Source: Tetradesmus obliquus (taxonomy: Eukaryota; Chlorophyta; Chlorophyceae; Sphaeropleales; Scenedesmaceae). Taken from it: DNA of 64,000 nucleotides. Shown here piece after piece: positions 48,131-59,495 of this stretch; within the stretch, counting starts at the first letter, position 1; each line of letters starts with the position of its first letter. The notes under the pieces are model-generated. The model saw only the letters and a list, made by a program, of their open reading frames with translations. It was not told where the DNA came from and made no database searches. The position numbers were made by a program, and so were the translations under genes. The stretch spans positions 1,364,001-1,428,000 of the forward strand of contig CP126202.1 in assembly GCA_030272155.1 (NCBI GenBank). Reading direction: 5' to 3'.

Positions 48131-50282
48131 AGGCGTGCGCAGGTGCAGCCGGGCAAGTCCGTTGCTGTGCTGGGTGCCGGCCCCATTGGGCTGGTGGTGC
48201 TGATGTGTGCACAGGCCTTTGGCGCAGACCAAGTGGTTATCACAGGTGGGCCTGATCAGCCCGCCAGGCACATGCAGCGCTTGCAGGAAGCCAACAGAGT
48301 TTGCAGGAAACACTGCAGGACTTGCAGGAAGAGGCCTTTGGTGCTGATCAAGTGGTCTGAACAGGCGGGTGTGGTTGGCAGCATGTTGCTTTGTCAGGGG
48401 CACATGCACCACTTGCAGGAAACACCGCAGTCTTCTACAAGACTAACTGATTTCAGGCAGAACATGAGCCCCCCTACAACACTGCGCTCATTCAATAGCC
48501 CACAGTATATCTTCACCTGGCTCGCTGTAACCACCTTCCTTCTTAGATTCCTTTTTGTGCTTGTTGCATGCCAGATGTGCGGCAGAGCTGCCTCGACTTT
48601 GCTGCAAAACAATACGCAGCAGACCTGCATATGACTGATTGCCACTCCCTTCTGTCCTTCTTCTTTCTTTCCGCTTGTCAGATGTGCGGCAGAGCTGCCT
48701 CGACTTTGCTGCGCAGCACTACGCAGCCACCACCCTACTCACCACACCCCAGCAAACCCCATCAGACCTTGCGCAGCAGCTGCAGCACACGCTCGCTGCA
48801 GCAGCAGCCGGCGCAGACCCAACACCAGCAGCAGCAACAGCAGCAGGCGTGCAGCCCGACATAGTGATTGACTGTGTGGGAGTGCAGCAGACGCTGGAGG
48901 CTGCTGTGCGTGCTGTTGCACCTGGAGGGAAGATTGTGCTGGTGGGGATGGGCAGTGAGCAGCTGCAGCTGCCTGCTACACTGCTGACGTGCAAGGAGGT
49001 GGATCTGCTGGGAAGCTTCAGGTGCGGTCAAGCTGCTTGTTGTTTGGTGAAGGCAGATACATCATGTGCTGGTTGCTTGCCGAGTAGTTGTGTGTGTGCT
49101 GCAATCTGAATGTGAGAACGCTGCTGTTCAGTTGTCTGCAAGTGCTTGTGCGGCAGGCCGGGTTGTTGTTGCTGTCGCACCTGGAGGCAAGATTGTGCTG
49201 GGGGGGATGGGCAGTGAGCAGCTGCAGCTGCCTGCTATGCTGCTGACGTGCAAGGAGGTGGATCTGCTGGGGAGCTTCAGGTGCGGTTGCTGTGTTGCTC
49301 GCTCAACATGTGCTTCATGTGTTCATGCGTGCGTGGTGGACCTGCTAGGAAGCTTCAGGTGGGGCTGCTTGTTGCTAGGTGTACCTGATTGGTCACGCGC
49401 TTGCTTCATGCATGTTGTGTATCAGCCCGAGTATGCGCAAGGAGGTGGACCTGCTGGGAAGCTTCAGGTGCGGTCAAGCTGCTTGTTGTTTGGTGTAGCT
49501 GGATGAATCATGTGCTGGTTGCGCATTAGGCAATTATGTGCATGCTGCTGTTTGAATGTGAGAACGCTGCTGTTCAGTTGTCTGCAAGTGCTTGTGCGGC
49601 AGGCCGGGTGGTTTTTGATGCTGTAGCACCTGGAGGCAAGATTGTGCTAGTAGGGATGGGCAGTGAGCAGCTGCAGCTGCATGCTACGCTGCTGACATGC
49701 AAGGAGGTGGACCTGCTGGGAAGCTTCAGGTGCGGTGAAGCTGCCTGTTGTTTGGTGTATCTGTTTGGTCATGTGCTGCACTGGATCTTTTGAAGCATGG
49801 AGGCTGTTCATTAAGGATTCGCCCATGCTGCTTCTGAAACGAAGTGCTGTTCAGTGTTGTGCAAGTGCTTGTAGTCGGCAGCTGAAGATGCCAAGTGGCA
49901 GCCAGTGTGCCATTTGCCTCGCTGGCAACCATTCCTTAAATATCCATATTCTATCATTGCTGCTGATGCTACTGCCGCTGTGGCACTCCCCACCCTTTCC
50001 ACATGCTTTTGCATGCTTCCCACCATTATCCCATGCCTTCTTCATGCTTCTTGCAGGTACTGCAACACCTACCCCCTTTGCATCAGCCTCATCGCATCGA
50101 AGCGAGTACATGTGGCGCCAATGATCACACATCGCTTCCCTTTTAGCGCAGCTGGGGTGGCTGAAGGCTTTGACACAGCAGCACGGGCAGCGCAGACAGG
50201 AGCAATAAAGGTCATGTTTGACCTGCAGCAGCAGCAGCAGCAGCAGCAGCAGGAAGAGGAGGAGGAGGTCAGAGAACAGTAG
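45221..50282 (+). CDS. SDH: Sorbitol (polyol) dehydrogenase, zinc MDR family
   Basis: Exons 45221-45384, 45908-46069, 47668-47835, 48133-48245, 48682-49021 and 50057-50282 join in phase; 390 aa. It should oxidise sorbitol or a related polyol to the ketose with NAD in the cytosol. GICGSDVHY gives the catalytic Zn Cys, GHESSGVV the Zn His-Glu, and [16 protein letters not shown] the next ligand region. [18 protein letters not shown] is the Rossmann loop, and [36 protein letters not shown] and [10 protein letters not shown] match animal and plant sorbitol dehydrogenases along the length. The structural-zinc loop has only CWHC, as in forms that lack that zinc. The tail is poly-Gln/Glu. ATG 45221 is the family start. 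Intron 2 holds a striking exon-copy array. TGTAA at 50499-50503 may be the poly(A) signal. Confidence 0.92.
46147..47426 (+). repeat. Eleven-copy array of a 57-nt phase-symmetric exon fragment of SDH exon 2
   Basis: Copies lie at 46147-46203, 46271-46327, 46394-46450, 46518-46574, 46642-46698, 46769-46824, 46891-46947, 47012-47068, 47133-47189, 47254-47310 and 47377-47426. Nine are exactly 57 nt. Each starts after ACAG or GCAG, as at the matching point inside exon 2, and most end GGCAG before GTAAGG or GTGCGG. Each 57-nt copy is open and codes a version of [19 protein letters not shown] (19 aa). Fault lines: 46642 copy has no GT donor, 46769 copy is 56 nt, the last is shortened. Spacing is 121-127 bp and exactly 121 bp for the youngest-looking units. 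Confidence 0.95.
47546..47620 (+). repeat. Upstream copy of SDH exon 3 5' part
   Basis: Acceptor TGTGCAG is followed by about 70 bp matching the exon at 47668 (coding [11 protein letters not shown]...SPVHGSL), then the copy ends. A CTG run lies between copy and real exon. Confidence 0.9.
48070..48131 (+). repeat. (CTG)n tract abutting SDH exon 4 acceptor
   Basis: A run of GTGGTG then CTG triplets ends CTGCTGCAG directly before exon 4 at 48133. A decayed copy of the exon 4 end lies at about 48325-48360. Confidence 0.9.
48575..48614 (+). repeat. Upstream copy of SDH exon 5 5' part
   Basis: An acceptor GCCAG is followed by about 37 bp identical to the start of exon 5 at 48682 (coding [10 protein letters not shown]). 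Confidence 0.9.
49171..49729 (+). repeat. Four downstream copies of SDH exon 5 3' part
   Basis: Copies end at donors after 49280, 49358, 49467 and 49729. The first and last are about 110 bp and code [17 protein letters not shown]...[10 protein letters not shown]; the middle two keep only about 25-28 bp. Flanking intron sequence around the first and last copies is repeated too. Confidence 0.9.
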
Positions 50283-51461
50283 CAGCCCAGTCCTGGGGTA
50301 TGCTGAGATAGTGAGAATCTACACTAACCGCGGCAGCAGGTTTTGAAGCAGCAGCAGGTTCTGCAGGAGCCAGTGCCCAGCAGCTCAAGGACTGGGGCTG
50401 CCAGTCCCAATGGGACTATGGCATTCGACTTGATGGAGAGCCAAACCTAATAGCAGCAGCAGCAGTGCTGCGGCATTTAGGCTTAGTGGAGAACTCACTG
50501 TAATAGCAGCAGCAGCAGCAGGCCCAGCAGCAACCGGTGCACAGCATCTCAGTGCCAATGGGACTGGCAGCAGTGCTGTGCAGTCCCAGCACAGCAGCTG
50601 CCCGCTGAAGTGAGGCAATCTCTATTATCATGTATTTGATGATGCATTACTTTGTTGCTGCATGGTTGCTGCGCTGGGCACGCACCAGTAGCTCTTTACC
50701 TGCAGTTGTGGTGTAACCAGCTGCATGCAGCCTCACCAATACCCCCCAGCAGCAGCGCATGGGACTGCCGACACTTTGCTTCTGAGGGCAGAGAAGTTGA
50801 AGATTTACTCAGGGACGATGTCTAATCAGTTTTGTAAACGTCTGTATTTGCTGATCGCGGCAGTCAGGTGCCCGCTGGGTAGCTGGCTAGCTACAGCGCA
50901 TTCCCACCACGCACCAGGCACCAGATGCAGCCCGCGAAGCTCAAACCTGGAACTCGAGGTCCTGGTATCGACAATGCATATTAAAATTACATCCGCAGTT
51001 CGATTAAGTTCTAATAGCTTTGTAATGAAACGAAATGGAAGGTCACATGTCGTGTTCGCCAGGTGGGACTTCTCGGCAGGTGACCGCCGTCCTGATGGGA
51101 GGTTGTCTGGCAGCCTACCATCAATCTTCAACGACCTTCTCCAGAGCAATCGTAACAGTTCAAAATACCATATATATGTCCTCGATTCAGTATACTGGAC
51201 ATGCTGTTGACTTTCGAGCACGTAACCAATCATCCCGCACGTGCACGGCCACCTTCCGCACCGCGTCCATCGTAGCAGCCTTCCTGTGAAACAACTCCAA
51301 GATATACTATTTGCATGTTTCATAGCTAACATAATACCATTTGATCGGCGTTCTGCAGCTGGAGCAGCAGTGGGACACTGCAGCCTGGCGTGCCTGCCCA
51401 GCACCCGTAAAAACACCGAAGGTCAAACACTCCCCAGCCGAAAGTGTCTCAAACCATCCAT
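50283..51461. other. Intergenic region, no gene recognised
   Basis: It holds a possible TGTAA poly(A) signal for SDH at 50499-50503 and open frames on both strands at 50725-51416 that show no family motif. The ferric reductase promoter should lie at the right end. Confidence 0.5.
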
Positions 51462-51922
51462 ATGGCACCAAAATCAGTGTTAAGGGCCGTTCAAGGAATC
51501 TGGCTGGCAGCTGTGCTGGCCATGGTCACCTGGCTGCTGTGTGCAGGCACACCATTCTGGCGCTACAGCAGCAGCTTTAGCAGCAACCTGGCTTTCCTGG
51601 TAGTGGCTCCTGCACTGCTGGCTCTGTCATCCCTGGGGATTGTAGTGCTGCAGCCACTGTGCGGCAAGGGACAGCAGCAGGCGAATTCATGCAGCTCCCT
51701 GACACGCCTACTGCCCTCAAGGTGAGTCCCACGCAACAAGTCCCACTTAGAAGGCTTCGGCCGATACCTTGTGCCAGGAGGGCGTTGCTGCTGTGAATTC
51801 AAATTGTTAGCTGGAAGCTGCCCAAACTGTGCAAGATACTGTTGCCAGGGGAACAGAGGGACTGGTGTCCTCCCTGCCAGGCACGTTGCATGAGCTTCTA
51901 CCTTTCCTGGACCTGCTGAACC

Positions 51923-51962
<40 letters not shown>

Positions 51963-52966
51963 GACAGGCACTTCTGGCAGCAGACCTGGCGTGGCCTCAC
52001 CATGCGGGACTGGGCAGTGCTGTGCTTCCTGGCTGCTGTGAACATCATCTGGGCAGCTGCACAGCTGACTGACCACTGGCAGCAACTGCTGCTCAAGGCC
52101 GCTTCAGAGGGCCTGTCAACTCCATCAAATGTGAGTCATGAATATTTCAGAGAGGATAGTTATATGTGGGTCCTGTCACCATATTAAATGCCGCAACAGG
52201 TTGAACACAGCGTCTGAGACCAGAAAAGGAGAGTGACATGTGTGGTGTTGTCATGTTTTGCGGCTCATGCTGGTTGCCTGCCTGCTGCTCCTGGTGACAA
52301 CTTGGCTGAGCCAGCACACTTGTCGTATCATGTGTCATCATGTGTGACAGCCAACCTGTGCAGGCCGCACCCCAGCTGCTGCAGCAGAGATGGCTAAAAC
52401 AACACATCATACTTTACAACCACAACACAAGCACAACACAAGCACAACAAAACACAATTTACCGAGCAGTGCCTTTTCTGTTGTTGCCATCCGCAGGCCA
52501 TGATCTTCAAGATGCTTGCAAAATCCTTTGCCTCCCTGCTCGCGCCGCACCTGGTGCTGCTGCTGTACCCCATCAGCAGGGGCTCAGTGGTACTGCAGGC
52601 CCTGAGGCTGCCCTACCCAGAGGCCATTCGGTGAGCAGTGTGGCAGTGTGGTTTACAGTGAGCTTGAATCTTGCCTAAAGGGGCACCTAAAGTAAGTGAG
52701 ACAAGGTTTTGCAGCACTGTGGTGATGCTGCAGCAGCCTGCTGCACTTGTACATGTGCTTGGTTGAAATTGTAATTTGCCGCAGCTGCCCGCTGTGCCAC
52801 ATGCTCATTATCTCACAGAAACTAGTCGGACATTCACCACGCTCTTATCTGTTGCAGCTGCAGTATGTCCACTAGCAAATGCCAGCGCTGCCAGCATGTG
52901 TGCTTTTATTGTGTTGTTGCCAGCCTTACCTTCTTTTGCTGCTGCGGGCTGCTATGCTGCTGCCAG

Positions 52967-53010
52967 GTACCACCGCTGGGTTGGACACTGGTCGATGCTG
53001 CTGCTGCTGC
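52967..53010 (+). repeat. Upstream copy of FR1 exon 4 5' part
   Basis: Acceptor TGCCAG is followed by bases coding YHRWVGHWSML, a copy of the exon start at 53095. A decayed copy of the last-exon 5' part lies at about 55289-55360. Confidence 0.85.
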
Positions 53011-54051
53011 TGCTCCTGCCGCTGCACATGCATGCGCTGGACCTGACCATGTCACCCTGCCGCCGCTGCTGCTGCTGCTGCTGCCGCTCGCCAGGTACCA
53101 CAAATGGGTTGGCCATTGGACAATGCTGCTGGTGCTGCTGCATTCCGTGCTGTACTACGCAGCCTGGAGCTACGAAGGGACAATCGTACATAAGGCTTTC
53201 AAACAGGGCAAACGCCATAACAGCCTATTCGGCGGCATGGCATTCATGGTGCTGATGATAATGTGGGTTGCGTGCGCGCAAGCGATCCGCAGGAAAGCCT
53301 ACGCGGTGTTTAAGGCCGTGCATCACGTAGGGTTTTACTCGTTCCTGGTGCTGGGGTGCTGTCATTACTGGCGAATGATATGGTGGTGGCTGCCGGGACT
53401 TGTTTTGTACTTTCTGGAAGTTGCGCTGCGGCTGCTGCAGGCTGGCAGCAGCAGCGTACGTGTGCTGCATGCATCGGCATCACCGGACAGCAAGCTGTGC
53501 TCGCTGGTGCTGTCAGCGCCGCAGTATGCAGCAGCAAGCAGCGGCATTGTGTGGCTACATGCTCCCGGGATGGGCTGGTTTAATACCTGGCATCCTTTCG
53601 ACTACGTTGCTGTGCCATGGAAATCCAGCCAGGATGGAATCAACAACCCACAATATGAGACTGCCATTCTGATCAACATGAAGGCCTTTGACGGCTGGAC
53701 TGCGAAGTTCATAGCGCGAGTGGCGCAGCAGGGTGTGAAAACCAGCGTGCAGATGCAGGGGCCCTACGCAGATGTGGGCAGCCCAGTCATTGACGGCTCT
53801 GGGACACAGCTGCTGCCAGCTGCTGCTGCTGCTGCTGGTGGTGGGCAGCGCAGCAGTAATGAGCCAGCAGGCGCCATCATCATTGCTGGTGAGAGCAGCA
53901 CTGCAGAAGTGTGTTGTGAGGTGCATGATGTGCATGATGTCTTCAAACGTGAGTTGGCAGACAGTGCATACATCTGTGCGGTGGCAGCTCTGGGCGCTCC
54001 AATGCCAGATGAGCTGGGCGCGTCGACATTGCCGTGGTACAACTCAGCTTG

Positions 54052-54091
<40 letters not shown>

Positions 54092-54807
54092 AACTGCCGC
54101 TGCTGCTGCTGCAACCACGTTTCAGGTGGCGTCAGCATCACCCCTGCCATGGCAGTCCTGCAGGAGCTGGCAGCATCTTCTGCTCCACAGAAGCCTGTGC
54201 TGCTGCTGTGGAGCTTCAGGCAGCGTCATGAGCTGGAGCTGCTGTGCCCGCCGCTGCTGGCGCTGGCGGGGGCGCTGCGGCTGAGCCTGACCACGCGCCT
54301 CTTTTACACAGGTGATTGCTTACACACTGATTAGCACATTTTAGTTTTAACCTCTGTGGTGGATTGTTGGTGTAGGCCTGGAAGCGAAGGTGACTATGCA
54401 GAGAGCAGGCGCTGCGCTGTGTTTGTGCAAAGAAGAGGATCGCCAGTATATACCACAGTCATGCAGCTGTTGCAGCATCTATTGCCGTTGCAGCACAACA
54501 CTAAAAACTTGTGATTGCTCTGCTGCTCTGCGCTGCAACTCTGTAGTCAGCGCTTGGACCAGTTGCTGTTTTTTTGCTGATTCTTTGTCTACCTGCTGCT
54601 CCTGAAACCTACCTGCAGGCCCTGCGCTAAACAGCGTGCCCAAAGCCGTTGCAGAGCCTCAGCAGCATGTGCTGCTGCTGAGGAACAAAGCAGACACCGA
54701 TGAGTTTGCAGCCGATACTGACATCATCCAGGCCAAAGACCAGAATGACAACTCCGTTATCCATGTGAACGCGGACCCGTCTGCATACGAGAGCTTCAAG
54801 ACCTGCA

Positions 54808-54885
54808 TCAGCAGCTGCAGCAGCAGCAGCTGCAGCAGCAGCAGCTGCAGCAGCAGCAGCTGCAGCAGCAGCAGTCTCAGCAGCT
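54808..54885 (+). repeat. 15-bp coding repeat (SSSSC)n in FR1
   Basis: Four units of a 15-bp repeat encode Ser-Ser-Ser-Ser-Cys in the hydrophilic loop before the last TM helices. The paralog FR2 lacks it, although the exon length is the same (429 bp). Confidence 0.85.
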
Positions 54886-55768
54886 TTAGAAGCAGCAGGG
54901 CTAGCAGCGAGTGCGGCAGTGGCCGCATTGAAGCAGCTGCAAGCCAGCCGTGCCTGCAGGTCAGTCCGCTGGCTCCAGGAATCTCCGTTGGCAGCTTCAG
55001 GAGCCAGGCTTGGCTCAAGCTGCTGCTGCTGGTGGCTGGCTACACAGGTAAGGCTCGGCATTTGCTTCTTCATAGACCCAGGGCATACCGGCTAGAACTA
55101 CTGCATCAGTGCACCAAGCAACTTGTAGTGCGTTGCTGTTGATGAATTAATGGCACACTGCTGACGCTATCTTTGCACGTGTGATGCTGTCGTGCCGCAG
55201 CCTCGCTACCCACCCACGCCAGCTTTGCGAATGCATCACTAACTCGCCTCACACCTGCTGCTGTGCACCTACGCTATGCTGCCATGCAGGTGTGCTGGCT
55301 GCGGTGCTGCGAGGTGTCTACACGTCATCACCAGCAGCCAGACGGAGCCATCTCACCAGTAACACTGGGCTCCGAAACCATCTCCTGACCTGTGATGCTG
55401 CCTTGTTTTCCTTCTGACCTGCAGGCGTGCTGGCTGCGGTGCTGCTCGGTGTCCACGTCATCAGCAGCAACCGCCTGCCCACCAATCAGGCGGGCGCCCT
55501 GATCACCGCCCTGGTGGCTGCTGCTGTGCTGCTGCCCGCAACGGCAATACTGGCGCTGGCACTGGTTTTCAAATCCCGTGCAGCTGCTGGCAAGCACAAC
55601 AACAGTGAAGGTTCATTTGGTGGATCCCACAGCCAGACAAGGTTTTCAAGGGAAATAGAGTCAGGTGAGGGTGTTGCGTTGCTTGTTGCAGGCGCTGCTG
55701 CAGCGGCAGAGGCTGTGAGGCAGGGCAGCTGCGCCAAGCTTGTCAGCAGCAGCAGCAGCGGCGGCGGC

Positions 55769-55804
<36 letters not shown>

Positions 55805-55807
<3 letters not shown>

Positions 55808-58800
55808 CATACATTACATTACATTACATGCTCCACTCAACGAGGAGTGGGAACCCCAGTCAGGAGCCAACGAGAGGCTCATAGGGGGAGGAAACATCGA
55901 AGAACAACTCATCATCGTCCAAACCGTCAGACGACAACGCAGAAAAAAACTCATCAGCATCATCAATAGCTTGAGCAATAGCCTGAGAGGACAGAAGGAT
56001 CTCAGGATCAGTGTCCGGGTGACACCGCATCAGATAGCAGCAGTGCACAAAAGCGGCCACCAAAGCAGGTGCCTGCTTCATAAAAGTGATCATGTCATCG
56101 CCTGCTGGGTGACAACCAGCAATAGTAGCCCATGTTTGTGACGAGTCCCCGAAGGGTTCGAACAACATAGCAAATCGCTCGCGGACTGGTGCATAGAAAG
56201 GGCACTCAAAGACCATATGAAACTCATCCTCAACAACCTCAGACTGGCAGCCAGGGCGTAGGCACACCCTGTCACTTCGCGGCACAGGTGGTCGCTGCCA
56301 CCTGCCACTGCAGACACGTAAATCATGAGCACCCAAACGGAAACGGGTCAAGGACCCCAGATGCTCTCTGTTGATCCCAGCAGTTTGAGAGACATAATCT
56401 GGGCACCATAAAGCTGGGCTCACAGACAGCATGTCAGCAGAAGAGCATGCCGCAAACCACCGCTCATAAGTACTGTAGACACCATGACCACTAGCAGCAT
56501 CACGCGGGTTGACAGGGCACCCCTGCCACTGCTGATACAAGACGCCATCAAAAGCACGCGCTATGGTTTTCAGATCCAGAGACTGGAAGTTTTGCAGCCT
56601 TTGCACGGCATCTCCCAGCTGCTGTGAGTGGGCATGCACATATTCAAGTACACGTCGCAACTGTGTGCACCACACTGCGCCGCTGCTGGAAACAGTGGAC
56701 AGCCGTAAGTTGTCACGCATAGCACAGACCAAAAGGGAGGACGCATCCATATCCACAACCCTATTCCACATGCTCACTGCCGCACGAAGCCACAAACTGA
56801 CCAAAGGCTGGGCCCCAAATTCTCTTGACAGAAGCAAGCGAGCAGTGGACTTGCGGACGCGTCCTGCAAGTGTACGCAGAAACGTGAACTGCACCCTGCT
56901 GATGACATTGTTCTGCAACTTGCTGACCAAAGCAGCACCCGAGCCCGCCTGGCTCAGCAGGGCTGGACCCCACACTTCGGAACAGTAGCACAAAATTGGA
57001 GACACAAGAGAGTTGAACAGCTGCACCTGCATTGACAAACTGCGAATGCCATGCTCCTTGCATCTGGCCAGCATAGCCCACATCGCTCTACTACCAGCTG
57101 CAGCCAGAGCATCAGTGCAAACAAACACACCCTGAGTGGAATGGAACTGGACGCCCAAGTACCTGAACTGCTGTGACACCGGAACCTGCTGCCCCTGGTA
57201 CTGCCACACTGCTGCACCGCTGTAGCGCTTCCTGTCAAACACAACTACTTCTGTCTTGCCCACATTAACCTGCATGTCATACTCGCTACAAAATGATTGC
57301 AGGGCATCCAGCAGCTGCTGTAGTTTGCCGGCTGTTTCTGCTAGCAGCACCAGGTCATCAGCATACAGCAGCAGTCTCACCATTCTGCTGCCCAGAGCCG
57401 TGCCACACGCACCACAGCAGTCGGCTAGCCATTGCTCCACTCGATCGATGAATATGCCAAACAGCAGAGGCGATAGTGGATCGCCTTGCTTCACACCACG
57501 AGTACTGTCAAAGGGCTGCCCAACTCTGCCTGACAACTTAGTGATCATAGGCGCATTCCAGTACATAGAAACGATAGATGCAAGCACATTGCCCCGCAAG
57601 CCAATGTCTGCCAGGCACCGCATAAGCAGGTCGCGTCGAACCAGGTCATACGCCTTCCTGAAATCCACAAAGCAAGCAAACAAGCGACCGTGACCCAAAC
57701 GGCTGCGATCCACAAGGTGCTTCAGCACAAAAACATGGTCACACGTCCTGTGCCTATCCCTAAAACCAGCCTGTCCCCACGCCCTGTAACCACGCTCTTC
57801 ACAGAAGGCTGCCAAACGCTTCTCGATCAACATACTGAACATTTTGCCCATGACTGAGCCAACAGCTATACCACGGTAGTTATCCAGGTCACTGGGGTCA
57901 CCCTTTTTGAACACTGCTGACAGGTAAGCAGAACACCACACTCCAGGCACCTGACCACACTTCATGACTGCTGTGAAAATTGCACTCAAGTCCTCATGCA
58001 GGACATACAGGTGTTTTTTGTAACCTCGACTCGTGACATAAACATTATATGCACCCTTGAACAGCTCACCACGCAGCCCATCTGGCCCTGGCATCCGCCC
58101 ATTATGCATTCGCAGCAACACAGTCTCCATCTCACCCGCAGAAAAAGGATCATTCAGGTGCGATGCAGCAGCCACAGCTGGGCCGTCCTGGCACTGTGAC
58201 AACAATTTCGCCATAAAAGAGGTAGGGCTTGCGCCCTCCTCAGGTAAACTGTGCTGCCCAGGGGACCCATAGAGGGCACGCCAATGTCTGTCAACAGCAC
58301 TCATGTCCTGAAGCATGCACGCCATCCGCCGACCCCTGTACGCCGTCCAAAAACGCCTGGGATTGTGCTTCAGATCATCTGCCAAACGCGCCTGCCACTG
58401 CTTCTCACAATGCCGCTTGGCCCTGCGCTTAGCAGCATTGAAAACCCTGCGCGCTGCTGCTGCTGCATGCGAGTTCTGGCTGCGCACTGCCGCACGTAAT
58501 GCTGCCCACTCCTGCTTGCAGTGGACAAACCACCGCTTTGCCACACGACCATCCTGAGCACGCTTGCACTGACCATTGCCACTCACACCAAAGATAGGCT
58601 CGGCAGCCTGTCGGATAACATCACACCACGCCTCACACGCATCAAAAACTTGCTCAGTTGTCGCAGTAGGAGCACTCAGGCGCTGTAGAGCTGCCTCCCG
58701 CTTTGAAACACATGCATCTGCCTCCAGCGCCCTCACGTACTGTGTCCTTTTGCAGGGATCCCACCTAATGCACCGCACAAATGGCAGATCTGCAAAGGGC

Positions 58801-59210
58801 TGCAGCTCCTCCACAGGGGGTTCAGGTACACTCAGCGCACACACCAGCATATTATGATCCGACAAACCGCCTGATGACACCACAGCAAAGTTATCGACTC
58901 GGGGTAGCAGAGTGCGTGAGACAACGCCATAATCAATCACACTTTTGCTGACTGCTCTTTTCTTTGCCCGCTTTGCACCACTGCTGCTGCCAGGGCAGCC
59001 ATCAACAGCAGCTGACTGCGCAGATTGAAAAGTAGCAGCACCTGTAGGATCGCCTGCTGTCCGGCCATTAAGAATGACGCTGTTTGTAGCTGCACACAGA
59101 GCCAGGAGCTGCTCACCAAAGTTACACACAGGCCGCTGATCAGTGTTCCTCCGCTGGCGCAGCGCCACAGGCGCCACTTGCCCTGCCAACACACCCATGG
59201 AGTCCAGCAG
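55805..59210 (-). mobile_element. 5'-truncated APE-type (L1-like) non-LTR retrotransposon
   Basis: Read on the minus strand, the element begins inside an apurinic-type endonuclease domain near 59210 and ends with a short 3' tail of ATGTA/TGTAA units at 55805-55830. No LTRs are seen. The loss of the endonuclease N-terminus at the 5' end is typical of target-primed reverse transcription. It sits in the serine-coding (AGC)n tract of the FR1 last exon. The 5' border is uncertain by about 15 bp because host sequence there (CCAGCA.TGCATGGAG in the paralog) is similar to the junction. A clear target-site duplication cannot be defined within the microsatellite. Confidence 0.85.
55860..59205 (-). CDS. 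Endonuclease (partial)-reverse transcriptase of the non-LTR element
   Basis: The frame is open for about 1115 codons within the element and continues by chance into antisense host sequence up to 59468. In order: endonuclease C-terminal half (LLALCAATNSVILNGR, SVIDYGVV, SDHNMLVC); reverse transcriptase with AGFRDRHRTCDHVFVLKHL, FVDFRKAYD near 57650, GVKQGDPLSPLLF, and YADD at 57354-57365; a Cys/His motif CLRPGCQS...EFHMVFECPF near 56200-56270; and an acidic tail. The catalytic Asp residues are present and there is no internal stop, so the insertion is probably young. Copying activity is doubtful because the endonuclease N-terminus is missing. The clade is inferred from the APE-type domain order. 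Confidence 0.88.
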
Positions 59211-59495
59211 TTGCATGGAGCCACTTACACAGCTGGTAGAAGTGTGCTGCCAGTGGCTACAGAGAGGCCACAGCTGCAGCCTTTGGTTGAGGGCTGGCTG
59301 GCTATGCTCAGGCAGCTGCCAAAAGCAGCAGATAGCTCTGAAAGTGAGGGTGGTAAGGAGCAGCGGAAGGCAGCATGCAGCCAGCCGCTGTGTGCTGTGT
59401 ATGCGATGGGACCTGCACCGCTGGTATCGGCTGCAAGGGTGTTGTGTGGTGGCATGAAAGAGGTGCATTTCATGCAGAAGACTTACACGCTGTGA

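Larger units (their letters stand above)
51462..59495 (+). pseudogene. Ferric-reductase/NOX-like gene (FR1) interrupted by a retrotransposon
   Basis: Exons 51462-51721, 51968-52130, 52497-52630, 53095-53888, 54126-54311, 54619-55047, then a last exon starting at 55425 that is split by an insertion and resumes at about 59210 to the stop at 59495. The protein would move electrons from NAD(P)H through FAD and two hemes across the membrane to ferric iron or oxygen. Seen: several TM helices, heme-ligand candidates in YHKWVGHW, LLHSVLYY, HHVGFYS and CCHYW, the FAD motif HPFDYVAVP, and the NAD(P) motif IIIAG-GVSITPAMAVL split across an intron. The resumed part ends LCAVYAMGPAPLV...QKTYTL, the last strand of the NAD-binding fold, which the insertion detaches. 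Without removal of the insert the product is truncated after the last TM pair. All phases match the intact paralog at 61935-64000. Confidence 0.8.

Noticed and set aside
50826..51416. 196-codon minus-strand frame
   Set aside because: No family motif, no splice-supported neighbours, unusual composition; overlapping + frames are equally open.
59211..59468. N-terminal 87 codons of the 1202-codon reverse transcriptase frame
   Set aside because: They are antisense to the FR1 C-terminus and match the paralog FR2 on the other strand, so they belong to the host gene, not the element.
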